Source of the DNA: a virus
Virus record (IMG/VR): IMGVR_UViG_3300044619_002106
Location: 1 to 48,324 of that record
DNA: 48,324 nt
Direction: 5' to 3' (one strand)
Below the pieces are notes generated by a model. That model saw only the letters and a program-made list of their open reading frames with translations. It made no database searches and was not told where the DNA came from. Shown one piece after another: positions 11,419 to 20,617 of the stretch (its first letter is position 1; each line of letters begins with the position of its first letter). The position numbers and the translations under genes were made by a program.

Positions 11419-13644
11419 ATGCCGAAGGGTGTTGAGGTCCAGCTGTTTGATAGCGCCGGCACGGCGCTGTCCTCGCTTACGAACCTCCAAGTCGCGTGGC
11501 TCGACGTGCCGGAGGTCAAGGACTTCATCGAGTTCAGAGGCATCGCCGCCGCAATGACGACGAACGGCTCGGGATGGCTGCGTATTGACCTAGACAACTT
11601 CTCCGGGCTGGCTGTCGGGGAAGACGGGTTCCTGATCGTCTACCAGAAGGACGTCAGCGACTACAAGGACTCGCTCGTCTTCGCCTCGAAGATGACAGTG
11701 GCGACGATCTCCAGCGGCCAGAGCCTGTCGATACCAAACTCTTGGGTGCGCAACCCTGCGTGGTTGACGATGCCCACCATCCTCAGCACGGATGAAAAGT
11801 TTGCCGGACTGCACGCTGTCTATCCGGAAGGCAACTTCTGCGCGCTGTCTGCTGTTGGCAATTACACGGTGAACTGGGGTGACGGCTCTGGTGACATCAA
11901 CGTAGCCAGCGGGGTTGTGGCCGAGCGGAACATAGCCTGGGCTGACGCGCCGGCCACCTCCGACGTAGGCATTGCCGACGCGCGTGCCTGCACGTTCACG
12001 GACACTGGAGACACCGTCAACCTGACTGCGCACGGCTACTTGAACGGCGCGATCGTGGCTTTCAATACCATCGTCACCACGACAGGTATTAGCACGTACA
12101 CGAGCTACTACGTTGTGGGCCGTACGGCCGATACCTTCCAAGTAGCCGACACCGCCGGGGGCTCCGCCAGAGCGCTGACTACCAACGGCAGCGGCTCGGT
12201 CTACACGCCTCAGTATCGACAGGTGATCGTTACGGTCGTTCCAAACGCATCGACGATCACCGAGTTGAACCTGCACCGCAGGCACTCAAGTTTGTCGATT
12301 GTCTATGCGTCCTTATTTCTCGACATCACGGTCTCTTTCTCACAAATGTGGGGGCTGCGCGTAGCAGTAGAAAACCCGGGCGCAATCGGCACGCTCATAA
12401 ACTTTAATTTGCTGGAACGGTTTTCACTGCTCAACAGCGCAAGCAGGCAATTTCAGCATCTGTTTTATAACTGCCGTAGCTTAGGCTCCGTCGAAAAAAT
12501 CGTGCCGCGATCTGGGGCACTAACTTCAAGCGCGGTCACATTCACCGACGCAGGGGACTTGGTTAATCTCGTCGCTCACGGCCTCAACAACGGGGACCCT
12601 GTACAGTTCTCGTCCATAGTGAGTACGACGGGCCTTATGACAAACGTCCAGTACTACGTACGTAATGCGACGGCAGATACCTTTCAGGTCTCAGCCGCTC
12701 CTATTGGTTCGGTTGTGGCCTTGACTACGGATGGCTCAGGGACAGCACTGATAGGCACCAGTTTCAGTAATTTGTTTGATGGCAGCATATCCTTAGCCAC
12801 AATTCCGTTGTTCGACACATCCGCTGGGTACAACTTCTCTTTCATGGCTCGTGGCTGCGCTTCATTAGCAGTAGTCCCCCTATACGACACATCGGCGGGC
12901 GTTACTTTCAGCAGTATGTTTCAAGGCTGTCGTTCCCTACGGACGATACCCCTACTCAACACGGCAGCAGGGATTTTTTTCGCCAGCATGCTCAACCAAA
13001 GTGATGCTCTTGTGGCGGTGCCGCTACTAAACCTGTCGGCGGGCACTGCTTTAAGTCAGATGTTCACTAACTGCGGTGCCCTGCAGAAGATCCCGGCCTT
13101 TAACTTGGCCGCAGCCACCGACATTAGCTCCATGTTTTCTGGCTGCACTACCTTAGAGGAGGTAGGACTATTCAGCGCACCGTTAGCCACTAATTGGTCG
13201 TCTACACTTAGCAGTTGCTCTGTCTTGAAAGAGATACCACTACTCGACACGGCAGCAGCTACGAACCTTTCTTTCATGTTCAGCGGTTGCTCTTCATTGC
13301 AGCAGATCCCGCTGCTCAACACAGCGGCGTGTACGAATTTCTCTTTTTTGTTTAATAACTGCCTAACCCTAGCGCAAGCCCCCTTACTAAACACGGCAGC
13401 GGGCACGACTTTCACCAACATGTTTTCTACCTCCACCGCGTCGCTAACGGAAGGCGCACTCAGCGGAACTACTAGAGGCATCAGTTACGCCAATCAAAAG
13501 TTATCCGCAGCAGCTCTTGACCGCATCTACACAGCTCTTGGTACTGCCGCAGGGGCTCAGACGATCACGGTCACCGGTAACTACGGAGTCACCGGTGACG
13601 ACCCAACCATCGCAACAGCCAAGGGCTGGACAGTCACGGGGTAA
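11419..13644 (+). CDS. Adhesin-like tail protein with BspA-type leucine-rich repeats (741 aa)
   Basis: Probable receptor-binding or surface protein. The N-terminal ~150 residues are beta-rich and carry NYTVNWGDGSG (PKD-like). Two ~70-residue modules follow (GDTVNLTAHG...NGSGS near 195-260 and GDLVNLVAHG...DGSGT near 378-450). From about 460 to 676 there are nine 24-residue repeats of the type IPLLNTAAGTNFSxMFxGC, matching BspA/DUF285 leucine-rich repeats. The C-terminus ends with the usual cap (LDRIYTALGTAAGAQTITVT ... GWTVTG). From about 12.3 to 13.5 kb the codons are clearly more AT-rich (TTA, ATA, CTA common) than in neighbours, suggesting acquisition. Its position before the large terminase is unusual. 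Confidence 0.8.
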   Translation: MPKGVEVQLFDSAGTALSSLTNLQVAWLDVPEVKDFIEFRGIAAAMTTNGSGWLRIDLDNFSGLAVGEDGFLIVYQKDVSDYKDSLVFASKMTVATISSGQSLSIPNSWVRNPAWLTMPTILSTDEKFAGLHAVYPEGNFCALSAVGNYTVNWGDGSGDINVASGVVAERNIAWADAPATSDVGIADARACTFTDTGDTVNLTAHGYLNGAIVAFNTIVTTTGISTYTSYYVVGRTADTFQVADTAGGSARALTTNGSGSVYTPQYRQVIVTVVPNASTITELNLHRRHSSLSIVYASLFLDITVSFSQMWGLRVAVENPGAIGTLINFNLLERFSLLNSASRQFQHLFYNCRSLGSVEKIVPRSGALTSSAVTFTDAGDLVNLVAHGLNNGDPVQFSSIVSTTGLMTNVQYYVRNATADTFQVSAAPIGSVVALTTDGSGTALIGTSFSNLFDGSISLATIPLFDTSAGYNFSFMARGCASLAVVPLYDTSAGVTFSSMFQGCRSLRTIPLLNTAAGIFFASMLNQSDALVAVPLLNLSAGTALSQMFTNCGALQKIPAFNLAAATDISSMFSGCTTLEEVGLFSAPLATNWSSTLSSCSVLKEIPLLDTAAATNLSFMFSGCSSLQQIPLLNTAACTNFSFLFNNCLTLAQAPLLNTAAGTTFTNMFSTSTASLTEGALSGTTRGISYANQKLSAAALDRIYTALGTAAGAQTITVTGNYGVTGDDPTIATAKGWTVTG

Positions 13645-13646
13645 TC

Positions 13647-14261
13647 ATGGGTAGGCTTGTCAAGATGATCGGTGGTGAAGTCGCGGTGGCGTACACCCGC
13701 GTGGCCGCGCCTGGATACACGATCTACGTCGCCGACTACGCGGGCGGCGCGACCCCGCCGGATGGCTGGGCGTACTTCGAGGACGACGTGGAGCAGACGG
13801 ACTTCGCGCCTCTGTGGGTGCAGCCGACAGGCTCGACCAACGCCTACGTTCTGGGCGACATCGTACTGTACGAGGGCACGCGCTGGCGCTCACTGATCGA
13901 CGGCAACGTCTGGGAGCCGGGTGTGAGCAACTGGCGCGCAGCGGACGATGACGTGCCGCTGTGGATTCAGCCGCTCGGCGCAACGGACGCCTACGCCAAG
14001 GACGCCATCGTGCGGTTCAACGGCGACCTCTGGCGCTCACTGGTGGACGCGAACGTCTGGCAGCCCGGAGTGACCAACTGGCGCAAGTTCGCCTTGGTCG
14101 CCCCAGACGGCACGGTCACGATCCCCGACTGGGTGCAACCGCTTGGCGCTGGCGATGCCTACCCCCTCGGCGCGCGCGTGCGCCACAACGGCCAGATCTG
14201 GGTCAGCAATTTCGCGGCCAACGTCTGGGAGCCGGGCGTCTTTGGCTGGACTGCGGAGTGA
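13647..14261 (+). CDS. Carbohydrate-binding tail protein, three CBM5/12-like modules (204 aa)
   Basis: After a short N-terminal part there are three copies of a ~40-residue module: WVQPTGSTNAY...GDIVLY...RWRSLI...VWEPGVSNW (about 52-94), WIQPLGATDAY... (about 106-148) and WVQPLGAGDAY... (about 160-202). The spaced Trp residues and the PGV-x-x-W ending are typical of chitin-binding CBM5/12 folds. Such modules bind surface polysaccharide, so the protein may help adsorption. The modules are close copies, so internal duplication is recent. Confidence 0.8.
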   Translation: MGRLVKMIGGEVAVAYTRVAAPGYTIYVADYAGGATPPDGWAYFEDDVEQTDFAPLWVQPTGSTNAYVLGDIVLYEGTRWRSLIDGNVWEPGVSNWRAADDDVPLWIQPLGATDAYAKDAIVRFNGDLWRSLVDANVWQPGVTNWRKFALVAPDGTVTIPDWVQPLGAGDAYPLGARVRHNGQIWVSNFAANVWEPGVFGWTAE

Positions 14262-14293
14262 AGGAACACACATGACTTACCGGAGACGAATCC

Positions 14294-14686
14294 ATGTCTA
14301 ACATTCCAGCTAGGGACGGCAACAATGCGCTGGTCGATCTCGCTACGCACCTGATCGGTAGCGAGCATCACGGGGCTTTTCTGCCCTCAGACCCGGGCAC
14401 GGGTGAGCCGTTCAAGGCGGCCGACGATGCCACGCTGGGCAACATCCTGCAGGCGCTGGCGCCGCTGATGTCGGCCCGCGGCGTCGATGGCTCGCTGCGC
14501 ATCCAGTCGCAAGGCGGCACGATCACCACGATCACCACGGTGGGCACTGTCACCACCGTGACGACCGTTACAACGGTCGGCAACGTGGCCAACCAGACCG
14601 CGATCGGCGGCCTGCAGGCTGCTCCTCAGATCCCGTCGCTGATGAACCTCGCGGCGGCTTCCAACATCGACCGCATGGTGGGCTAA
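14294..14686 (+). CDS. Virion-associated hypothetical with Thr/Val repeat (130 aa)
   Basis: The ATG follows a CCGGAG ribosome site. The N-terminal half is helical. Residues ~75-97 are a low-complexity TITTITTVGTVTTVTTVTTV stretch, which would form stacked beta turns or a fibre shaft segment, then a short helical end. Many phages have this type of protein beside tail fibre genes. Function unknown. Confidence 0.65.
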   Translation: MSNIPARDGNNALVDLATHLIGSEHHGAFLPSDPGTGEPFKAADDATLGNILQALAPLMSARGVDGSLRIQSQGGTITTITTVGTVTTVTTVTTVGNVANQTAIGGLQAAPQIPSLMNLAAASNIDRMVG

Positions 14687-14689
14687 GAC

Positions 14690-16102
14690 ATGGCAACGCA
14701 GAACAACAAACCCCTGCTGCACCGCAAAGAGTGGCAGTTCATGACGCCCGCTCCAGCCGCAACGGTGGCCGCAGCCTTCATCGCCTACGACCCCAACGAC
14801 GTGGACAACCTAGCGCTGTACGTCGTCAGCAACACCCTGGCCTACCTGTACCACCACGACGAAGACGCCTGGGTGCAGATCGCCAGCCCGGCGCTGGCCG
14901 GCACCTTCGGCGCTGGCGCTTGCGGCACGGCTTATCGGTGGAGCAACACGGTCACGGCCAACGGCGGCAGCACCACGACGGCCACGACCACGGCCACCAT
15001 CACCGGCCTGTGCATCGGCCGCACCGTGCGGTTCCTGACCGGCGCCAATGCCGGCGTGGAAGCCACGATCACGGGCGCCATCATCGTGCCGGGCGGCACC
15101 AGCACCATCCAGTTCGCGGCGCTGGGCTCCGCGGTGGTGAACACCGACACCTTCATCGTGGACACCGGCCTGTTCATCGTGCTCGGCGCCGGCACCCTGG
15201 CGGCGGGCAGCTTCCGCAGCTACGACCCGCTGACCGCGACATGGACATCGCTCACCATCACTGGTTTACCAGCAACTTGGGGCACCGATGGCGCGATGGT
15301 TGCTAGTTCAGGCATCAGCCAGTTCGCTACCGGCACGGCAACGTCGGGCACGGCGACGACGCTGGTCAACAGCGGCAAGGCCTGGACGGCGAACCAGTGG
15401 ACGAACTTCCAAGTTCGCATCACCGCAGGCACGGGCCGGGGCCAAATCCGCAACATCTCCAGCAACACCGGCACCACGCTGACCGTGCCGACGTGGACGA
15501 CGAACCCCGACGCCACCAGCGTCTACGCCATCGAGGCCAACCAGGACTTTGTGTATCTCGTCGGCAACAACGCGGTGACGATGTACCGCTACAGCCGAAG
15601 CGCGAACACCTGGACGACGATGGCCCCGACCACGGCGCGAGCGGCTGCGCCCGGCACGGGTGCAAGCCTCAACTGGGTGGGCAAGACGGGCGACGCGAAC
15701 TGGGCCAACGAGAACGCCATCCTCGACGGCCGCTACCTCTACAGCCTGCGCGGTGGCGCTTCGGCCGTGATCGACCGCTTCGACATTGCAGGGGGTACTG
15801 CTGGCGCTGGCGCTTGGCTGGCGCTCACCTACCCTGGAGCTACCGAAACATTCACCACCGGCTCGTCGGCCGACTGGAGCGGGCGATACCTCTACATCCG
15901 CAAGGACGCCACCAACCGCTTCTTCAAGTTTGCCCTGCGCGGCAACTACATGGAAGCGCTGAGCACCAACCTCTACCCCGACGGCGCCGCGCTGCTGGGC
16001 AAGAAGGTATGGGTGCGGGACTACGACGGCACCGACACGCTGAAGTGGCTGTACGTGCTGCGCAACACGGGCACCGAGCTGCACCGCCTGCCGCTGTTCT
16101 GA
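14690..16102 (+). CDS. Beta-propeller-like tail/virion protein (470 aa)
   Basis: ATG four bases after the previous stop. Repeated units with YDP...W or Y.Y...NTWTTM patterns (VSNTLAYLYHHDEDAWVQIA, then FRSYDPLTATWTSLTI, YRYSRSANTWTTMAPT, IDRFDIAGG) are typical of Kelch/propeller blades. Two Thr/Gly-rich loops with GTGRGQIRNISSNTGTTLTV-like insertions separate them. It ends with a LKWLYVLRNTGTELHRLPLF strand. Probably a receptor-facing virion protein. No enzymatic motif is visible. Confidence 0.7.
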   Translation: MATQNNKPLLHRKEWQFMTPAPAATVAAAFIAYDPNDVDNLALYVVSNTLAYLYHHDEDAWVQIASPALAGTFGAGACGTAYRWSNTVTANGGSTTTATTTATITGLCIGRTVRFLTGANAGVEATITGAIIVPGGTSTIQFAALGSAVVNTDTFIVDTGLFIVLGAGTLAAGSFRSYDPLTATWTSLTITGLPATWGTDGAMVASSGISQFATGTATSGTATTLVNSGKAWTANQWTNFQVRITAGTGRGQIRNISSNTGTTLTVPTWTTNPDATSVYAIEANQDFVYLVGNNAVTMYRYSRSANTWTTMAPTTARAAAPGTGASLNWVGKTGDANWANENAILDGRYLYSLRGGASAVIDRFDIAGGTAGAGAWLALTYPGATETFTTGSSADWSGRYLYIRKDATNRFFKFALRGNYMEALSTNLYPDGAALLGKKVWVRDYDGTDTLKWLYVLRNTGTELHRLPLF

Positions 16103-16113
16103 GCCTGTAAACC

Positions 16114-17046
16114 GTGCTGCCTCTGTACTACCTGCTGCTGCTGCAGCCCGTACGCAAAGCGCGGCTCATCCCCGCGTACCGCAGCAGTGACGACAAGGCA
16201 GTTCTGCGCGTCCGCTGGGACTACGATGTCTTCGTGCCGGCGGCTGTCCTGCCCGACGGGATCGTCAGTGGGGAGGCTTTCGGCTCGACCACGCTTGTTC
16301 GACAGCGTGTTGTGTCAGTCAGCGCGACTGGCATTGCAAGCGACGAAGCTTTCGGCGCGGCGACTTTCAGCAGCGCCGGCGTCACCACAATCTCTCCGAC
16401 GTCGATCGGCAGCGGCGAGGCTTTTGGGGCGGCTACTTTCGCGCGCATCCGTGTTGTCCAAGTCACGGCTACCGGGATTACCTCCGCCGAGGCTTTTGGC
16501 GCCCACACTTTTGCACGCTTCAGCGTTGCGGGTGTCTCCGCAACTGGGGTCCCCACCGGAGAAACCTTCGGTGCGCAGACATTCACGCGTAGACAGGTCG
16601 TTGCGGTCACAGCAAGCGGAATCGCCTCTGGGGAAGCCTTCGGAACGCAGGTCTTCACGCCTACGTTTGCATTTGCTGTCGAGCCGACTGGCATCGCTTC
16701 GACCCTTGCCTTCGGTACAGCGACCTTCGCGCGGACCTCCCTCGCCACAATTGCCCCGACAGGCCTCGCTTCGGAAGAAGCTTTTGGCACAGCCACTTTC
16801 GCACGAGACTTTCTCAACCAGATCTCTCCCGTCGGCATCGACTCCGAAGAAGCCTTCGGCGACATTGTGGTCTCGCCGCAAGTCACGCTTCTCCTCGCCG
16901 GCATTGCAAGTGGCGAGGCTTTCGGCATTCACGCAGTCACGCGGCCGGACGCTCCGACGACGCCTGCGCGCAATCGCTTCATCGCCCCTCGCATCGGCCT
17001 CCGTGTCAACGGAGAAATCGTCAACGAGCTGGTCATCCTGATCTAG
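16114..17046 (+). CDS. Repeat protein with ten GEAFG motifs, tail or head fibre (310 aa)
   Basis: GTG start 11 bases after the previous stop, with a weak ribosome site. A hydrophobic N-terminus (LPLYYLLLLQP) is followed by ten ~22-25-residue repeats centred on G(I/V)xSGEAFGxxTF, the pattern seen in phage tail fibre and decoration proteins. The repeats probably form a beta-solenoid or shaft. It ends shortly before the large terminase. The hydrophobic start could be an attachment segment or an incorrectly chosen start. Confidence 0.75.
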   Translation: MLPLYYLLLLQPVRKARLIPAYRSSDDKAVLRVRWDYDVFVPAAVLPDGIVSGEAFGSTTLVRQRVVSVSATGIASDEAFGAATFSSAGVTTISPTSIGSGEAFGAATFARIRVVQVTATGITSAEAFGAHTFARFSVAGVSATGVPTGETFGAQTFTRRQVVAVTASGIASGEAFGTQVFTPTFAFAVEPTGIASTLAFGTATFARTSLATIAPTGLASEEAFGTATFARDFLNQISPVGIDSEEAFGDIVVSPQVTLLLAGIASGEAFGIHAVTRPDAPTTPARNRFIAPRIGLRVNGEIVNELVILI

Positions 17047-17047
17047 T

Positions 17048-18508
17048 ATGTCCAAAGTCCAGCTTTCCGCAGGCCTGATCGAGTCGTTCGCCGGGGTGTA
17101 CCTCTCCCCGATGTACGACTCGCCGGTCCCGACGCCAGCCTTCCACCGGGAGTGCTGGGAGCTGTACTGCACTTTCGCAACGTACTGCGCCGTGGCAGCC
17201 CCGCGCGGGCACGCAAAGTCAACCGCTTTGACCCACGACTACGGGCTCGCCACGGCCCTCTTCCGTGTTGAAGACTACATCATTGTTGTCTCCGCGACGG
17301 AGGACCTCGCCATCCAGCACTTGGGTGACATCGCAAAGGAACTCCGCGAGAACGAAGACATCATCCGGGACTTCCAGATCGACAAGCTGACGACGGACGC
17401 CAAGACGGACATCATCGTCCGCTTCAAGGACGGCCACGAATGCCGCTTCCTGGCGAAGGGCTCCGGCCAGAAGATGCGTGGCGTGAAGTGGAACGGCAAG
17501 CGTCCCGGCCTCATCCTGTGCGATGACCTCGAGGAAGACGAGCAGGTCGAGAACCGCGATCGGCGGAAGAAGTTCTCTCGCTGGTTCTATCGCGCCCTCG
17601 TGCCCTGCCTGCGCAAGGGCGGGAAGATCCGCCTCCACGGCACGATTCTGCACGAGGATTCGCTCCTGTCCCGTGTCATGAAGGCGAAAGGTTGGGCCAC
17701 GAAGTTCTACCGCGCTCACCGCGCCTACGACGACTTCACCGAGATCCTCTGGCCCGAGCAATTCTCCGAAGACCGCCTCCGTGAGATCCAGCTCGCCTTC
17801 ATCGAAGACGGCGACCCTGGTGGCTACTCCCAGGAATACCTCAACGATCCGCTCGATCTCGCCGAGGCGTACCTCCGCAAGGACGACTTCCTCCCGATGG
17901 AGGAGCAGCATCACCGAGCCGACAAGCGTTTCTATGTCGGCTGCGACTTCGCCGTCTCCAAAGCCGACAGCGCGAACCGCACCTCCTTCACCATCGGCGG
18001 TCAGATGACGAGTAATCTCGTCGCCATCGTTGACCAGCACGTCGGTCGCTGGGACGCCGAGGAGTGGGTCGAGCGGATGTTCGAGATCAATAAGCGCTGG
18101 GCGCCCGAAGCATTCTTCGTGGAAGACGGCGTCATCTGGAAAGCCGTCTCCCCGACACTCTATCGCGAGATGCGCCTGCGCGACGAGTGGTTCACCTGCT
18201 TCCCGATTCTGCCGGTCAAGGACAAGGCAACTCGTGGCCGCCCCTACCAGAAGCGTCAGCGCGCTGGCGGCGTCGTCTACGACACGGAAGCCTCGTGGTA
18301 CCCCGGCTACCAGGCGGAGAACCTCGCCTTCACCGGTCTCTCCGACGCAAAGCTCGACGACCAGTTCGACTCGACCGCAACCCTCTTCCTCGGCCTCGAC
18401 AACGTCGCGGAGCTTGACGAAGAAGACCTCGAGCCGGAGGACGAAGTCGACATGCGCCGCAACGACCCGAGGCGGGTTGGCGGGCGTTCCTCAGTCACGG
18501 GCTATTAG
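17048..18508 (+). CDS. terL: Terminase large subunit (486 aa)
   Basis: ATP-driven DNA packaging motor and nuclease. The N-terminal ATPase has a Walker A-type AAPRGHAKST (about 50-59) and Walker B LILCDDLEEDE (about 154-164). The C-terminal RNase H-like nuclease has VGCDFAVSKAD (about 297-307) with the first catalytic Asp, and later VEDGVIW. The length is normal. It starts one base after the previous gene's TAG, so translation is coupled. It works with the portal (18542) and the likely small subunit at 9531. The headful or cos mode cannot be read from the protein alone. Confidence 0.93.
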   Translation: MSKVQLSAGLIESFAGVYLSPMYDSPVPTPAFHRECWELYCTFATYCAVAAPRGHAKSTALTHDYGLATALFRVEDYIIVVSATEDLAIQHLGDIAKELRENEDIIRDFQIDKLTTDAKTDIIVRFKDGHECRFLAKGSGQKMRGVKWNGKRPGLILCDDLEEDEQVENRDRRKKFSRWFYRALVPCLRKGGKIRLHGTILHEDSLLSRVMKAKGWATKFYRAHRAYDDFTEILWPEQFSEDRLREIQLAFIEDGDPGGYSQEYLNDPLDLAEAYLRKDDFLPMEEQHHRADKRFYVGCDFAVSKADSANRTSFTIGGQMTSNLVAIVDQHVGRWDAEEWVERMFEINKRWAPEAFFVEDGVIWKAVSPTLYREMRLRDEWFTCFPILPVKDKATRGRPYQKRQRAGGVVYDTEASWYPGYQAENLAFTGLSDAKLDDQFDSTATLFLGLDNVAELDEEDLEPEDEVDMRRNDPRRVGGRSSVTGY

Positions 18509-18538
18509 GCGCCCATAATTCGTCAATAATCCGCGCGC
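18509..18538. promoter_or_regulatory. Palindromic control element, copy 3
   Basis: GCGCCC-ATAATT, a four-base centre, AATAAT and CCGCGCGC. It lies between the terminase stop (18508) and the portal ATG (18542), three bases from it, and fills the only intergenic gap there. No good -35 is visible, so it may be an activator-dependent promoter, an operator, or a hairpin over the portal start, which has no ribosome site. Confidence 0.7.
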
Positions 18539-18541
18539 AAA

Positions 18542-20617
18542 ATGCTCAAACTCGACAGTTACCTGCAGCTGACCCCTGGGACCGAGAAGGCCGTCAACTT
18601 GACGGATCGTTTCTCTCCTGACGACCTCGACCGCATCGGCGCCTACTGCCTCGATGGCTACAAGTCGGACCTCAAGTCCCGCCACAAGTGGATCGAGCGC
18701 AACAAGGCGGGCCTCGACCTCGCGATGCAGATCACGCAGACGAAGACGTTCCCGTGGGCAAACTGCGCCAACGTCGCTTTCCCGCTCGTCACGATCGCTG
18801 CGCTGCAGTTCCACGCACGCGCCTACCCCGCGATCATCAACGGCAAGGATCTCGTCAAGTGCACCTACCCGTTTGACGCGACGCCGGAGGAGAAGGCAGC
18901 CTGCGAGATCACCTCGAAGCTGATGTCCCACCAGCTCCTGCAGGAGGACACGGCCTGGGAAGAGCAGCACGATCGGCTGCTACTTAACTACTCGATTGTC
19001 GGTTGCGCGTTCAAGAAGTCCTACTTCTCCGGCGAGCAGCGGCACAACGTCTCGGAGCTCGTCCTGGCGCAGGACCTCGTCCTCGACTACTACGCCACGA
19101 GCGTCGAGACCTGCCGCCGCAAGACCCACGTCTACCCGATCTCGAAGAACAAGCTTCTGTCGGGCATCCGTCGTCCCAAGCCAATCTACCGCGACGTCAC
19201 GAAGGAATCGTGGTTCGAGTGCGGCGGCACGAGCTTCGACCTCGAGCGGAATGACGGCACGGCTCCGCCGCAGCGCGTCGAGGACCTTCCCTTTGTCGGT
19301 CTCGAGATGCACGCCTGGCTCGACCTCGACAACGACGGTTTCGAAGAGCCTTACGTCATCACGATCGAGCGTGACTCGGGCGCCGTCCTCCGCATCGTTG
19401 CGCGCTGGGAACGCGAGCTCGACGTCGCGAGGAACGCAGTTGGCGAGATCTTCCAGATCAGTGCAACCGAGCACTTCACCAAGTACGGCTTCATCCCCGC
19501 GCCGGACGGCTCGATCTACGACCTCGGCTTCGGTGTCCTCCTCGGGCCGCTCAACGAAACCGTCAGCTCGGCGATCAACCAGCTCCTCGATGCGGGAACG
19601 ATGGCAGTCAGCGCAGGCGGCTTCCTCGGCCGCGGTGCGAAGATCCGCTCCGGCAACATGTCCTTCGAGCCATTCGAGTGGAAGCGCGTCGACGCGATGG
19701 GCGACGACCTGGCAAAGTCCATCTACCCCCTCCCGGTGCGCGAGCCTTCCGCCGTCCTGTTCAACCTGATCTCCCTCCTGATCGAGTACACGAACCGGAT
19801 CTCCGGCGCAACGGACACCCTCGTCGGGGAGAGCCCGGGCCAGAACACGCCCGCCGAGACGTCCCGCTCCATGGTCGAGCAGGGCATGAAGATCTACTCG
19901 GCCCTCTTCAAGCGCCACTGGCGTGCGATGAAGGAGGAGCTCAAGAAGCTCTACGTCCTGAACGCGACCTACGCGCCGCAGCGGTACGCCAAGTTCTTCA
20001 TGGGCGACCCGAACCGCGTTGCGCCTGCGGCCGACCCGTCCATCACGAGCGAGGGTGAGCGCCTGCGCAAAGCCGTCGTCGTCGCGGAACGTGCCGCAAT
20101 GGTCCCAGGCTACGATCAAGCGAAGGTCGAGGAGAACCTCCTCCGCGCTGTCGGAGTCGACAACTGGCAAGAGTTCTACGTCGGCGTCGATCCGGCCAGT
20201 GTTCCCAAGGACCCGCGCATCGTCGTCGCGGAACTCAAGTTCCAGCAGTTCCAGATGGATCTGCAGTCCCGTCAGCAGGAGTTCGCTATCACGCTCATGG
20301 AAGAGCGGAGAATGAACAACGCAGAAATCTTGCGTATGCAAGCTGAAGTCGTGAAGCTCATGGCCGAGGCGGAAGATGCGCGAGACAACCGTGAGATCGT
20401 CCGTCTCCAGACGGCGCTCGCGGCTCTCAAGTCCCGCGACGAGTCCATCCGGGCTCGCGTGGATCAGCTAATCAAAGTCATGGAGATCGAAAGTGAGCCA
20501 GAACGACGAGGCGTCGATACGCGAGCAGTTCGCAGCATGGTTGGAGCACCCGACGACGGAGCTGTTTCGGCAGCACCTCAAGCGGGTGTTGGAGGAGCTG
20601 AAGGAGGCCTGGTCTGA
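18542..20617 (+). CDS. Portal protein (691 aa)
   Basis: Forms the dodecameric channel at the capsid vertex through which DNA is packaged and ejected. The length and the sequence style are those of large podovirus portals: a helical N-terminus with W and FPWANCANVAFP, a central wing (YISK..., HAWLDLDNDGFEEPYVITI), a conserved core (YDLGFGVLLGPLNETVSSAI), and a C-terminal helical barrel with Gln/Ala/Glu-rich heptads (about 570-650). ATG 18542 has no Shine-Dalgarno and lies right behind palindrome 3. It is followed by the usual chaperone-like, scaffold and capsid genes. Confidence 0.88.
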   Translation: MLKLDSYLQLTPGTEKAVNLTDRFSPDDLDRIGAYCLDGYKSDLKSRHKWIERNKAGLDLAMQITQTKTFPWANCANVAFPLVTIAALQFHARAYPAIINGKDLVKCTYPFDATPEEKAACEITSKLMSHQLLQEDTAWEEQHDRLLLNYSIVGCAFKKSYFSGEQRHNVSELVLAQDLVLDYYATSVETCRRKTHVYPISKNKLLSGIRRPKPIYRDVTKESWFECGGTSFDLERNDGTAPPQRVEDLPFVGLEMHAWLDLDNDGFEEPYVITIERDSGAVLRIVARWERELDVARNAVGEIFQISATEHFTKYGFIPAPDGSIYDLGFGVLLGPLNETVSSAINQLLDAGTMAVSAGGFLGRGAKIRSGNMSFEPFEWKRVDAMGDDLAKSIYPLPVREPSAVLFNLISLLIEYTNRISGATDTLVGESPGQNTPAETSRSMVEQGMKIYSALFKRHWRAMKEELKKLYVLNATYAPQRYAKFFMGDPNRVAPAADPSITSEGERLRKAVVVAERAAMVPGYDQAKVEENLLRAVGVDNWQEFYVGVDPASVPKDPRIVVAELKFQQFQMDLQSRQQEFAITLMEERRMNNAEILRMQAEVVKLMAEAEDARDNREIVRLQTALAALKSRDESIRARVDQLIKVMEIESEPERRGVDTRAVRSMVGAPDDGAVSAAPQAGVGGAEGGLV

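Noticed and set aside
14515-14575. Repeated ACN/ACG codons inside the 14294-14686 gene, considered as a DNA repeat or second copy of the triplet tract
   Set aside because: Here the repeat is in frame in a gene and explained by a Thr/Val protein segment; no inverted partner nearby.
18980-20341. 453-codon minus-strand frame opposite the portal gene
   Set aside because: Composition and position are those of an antisense shadow; the portal frame has clear family features.
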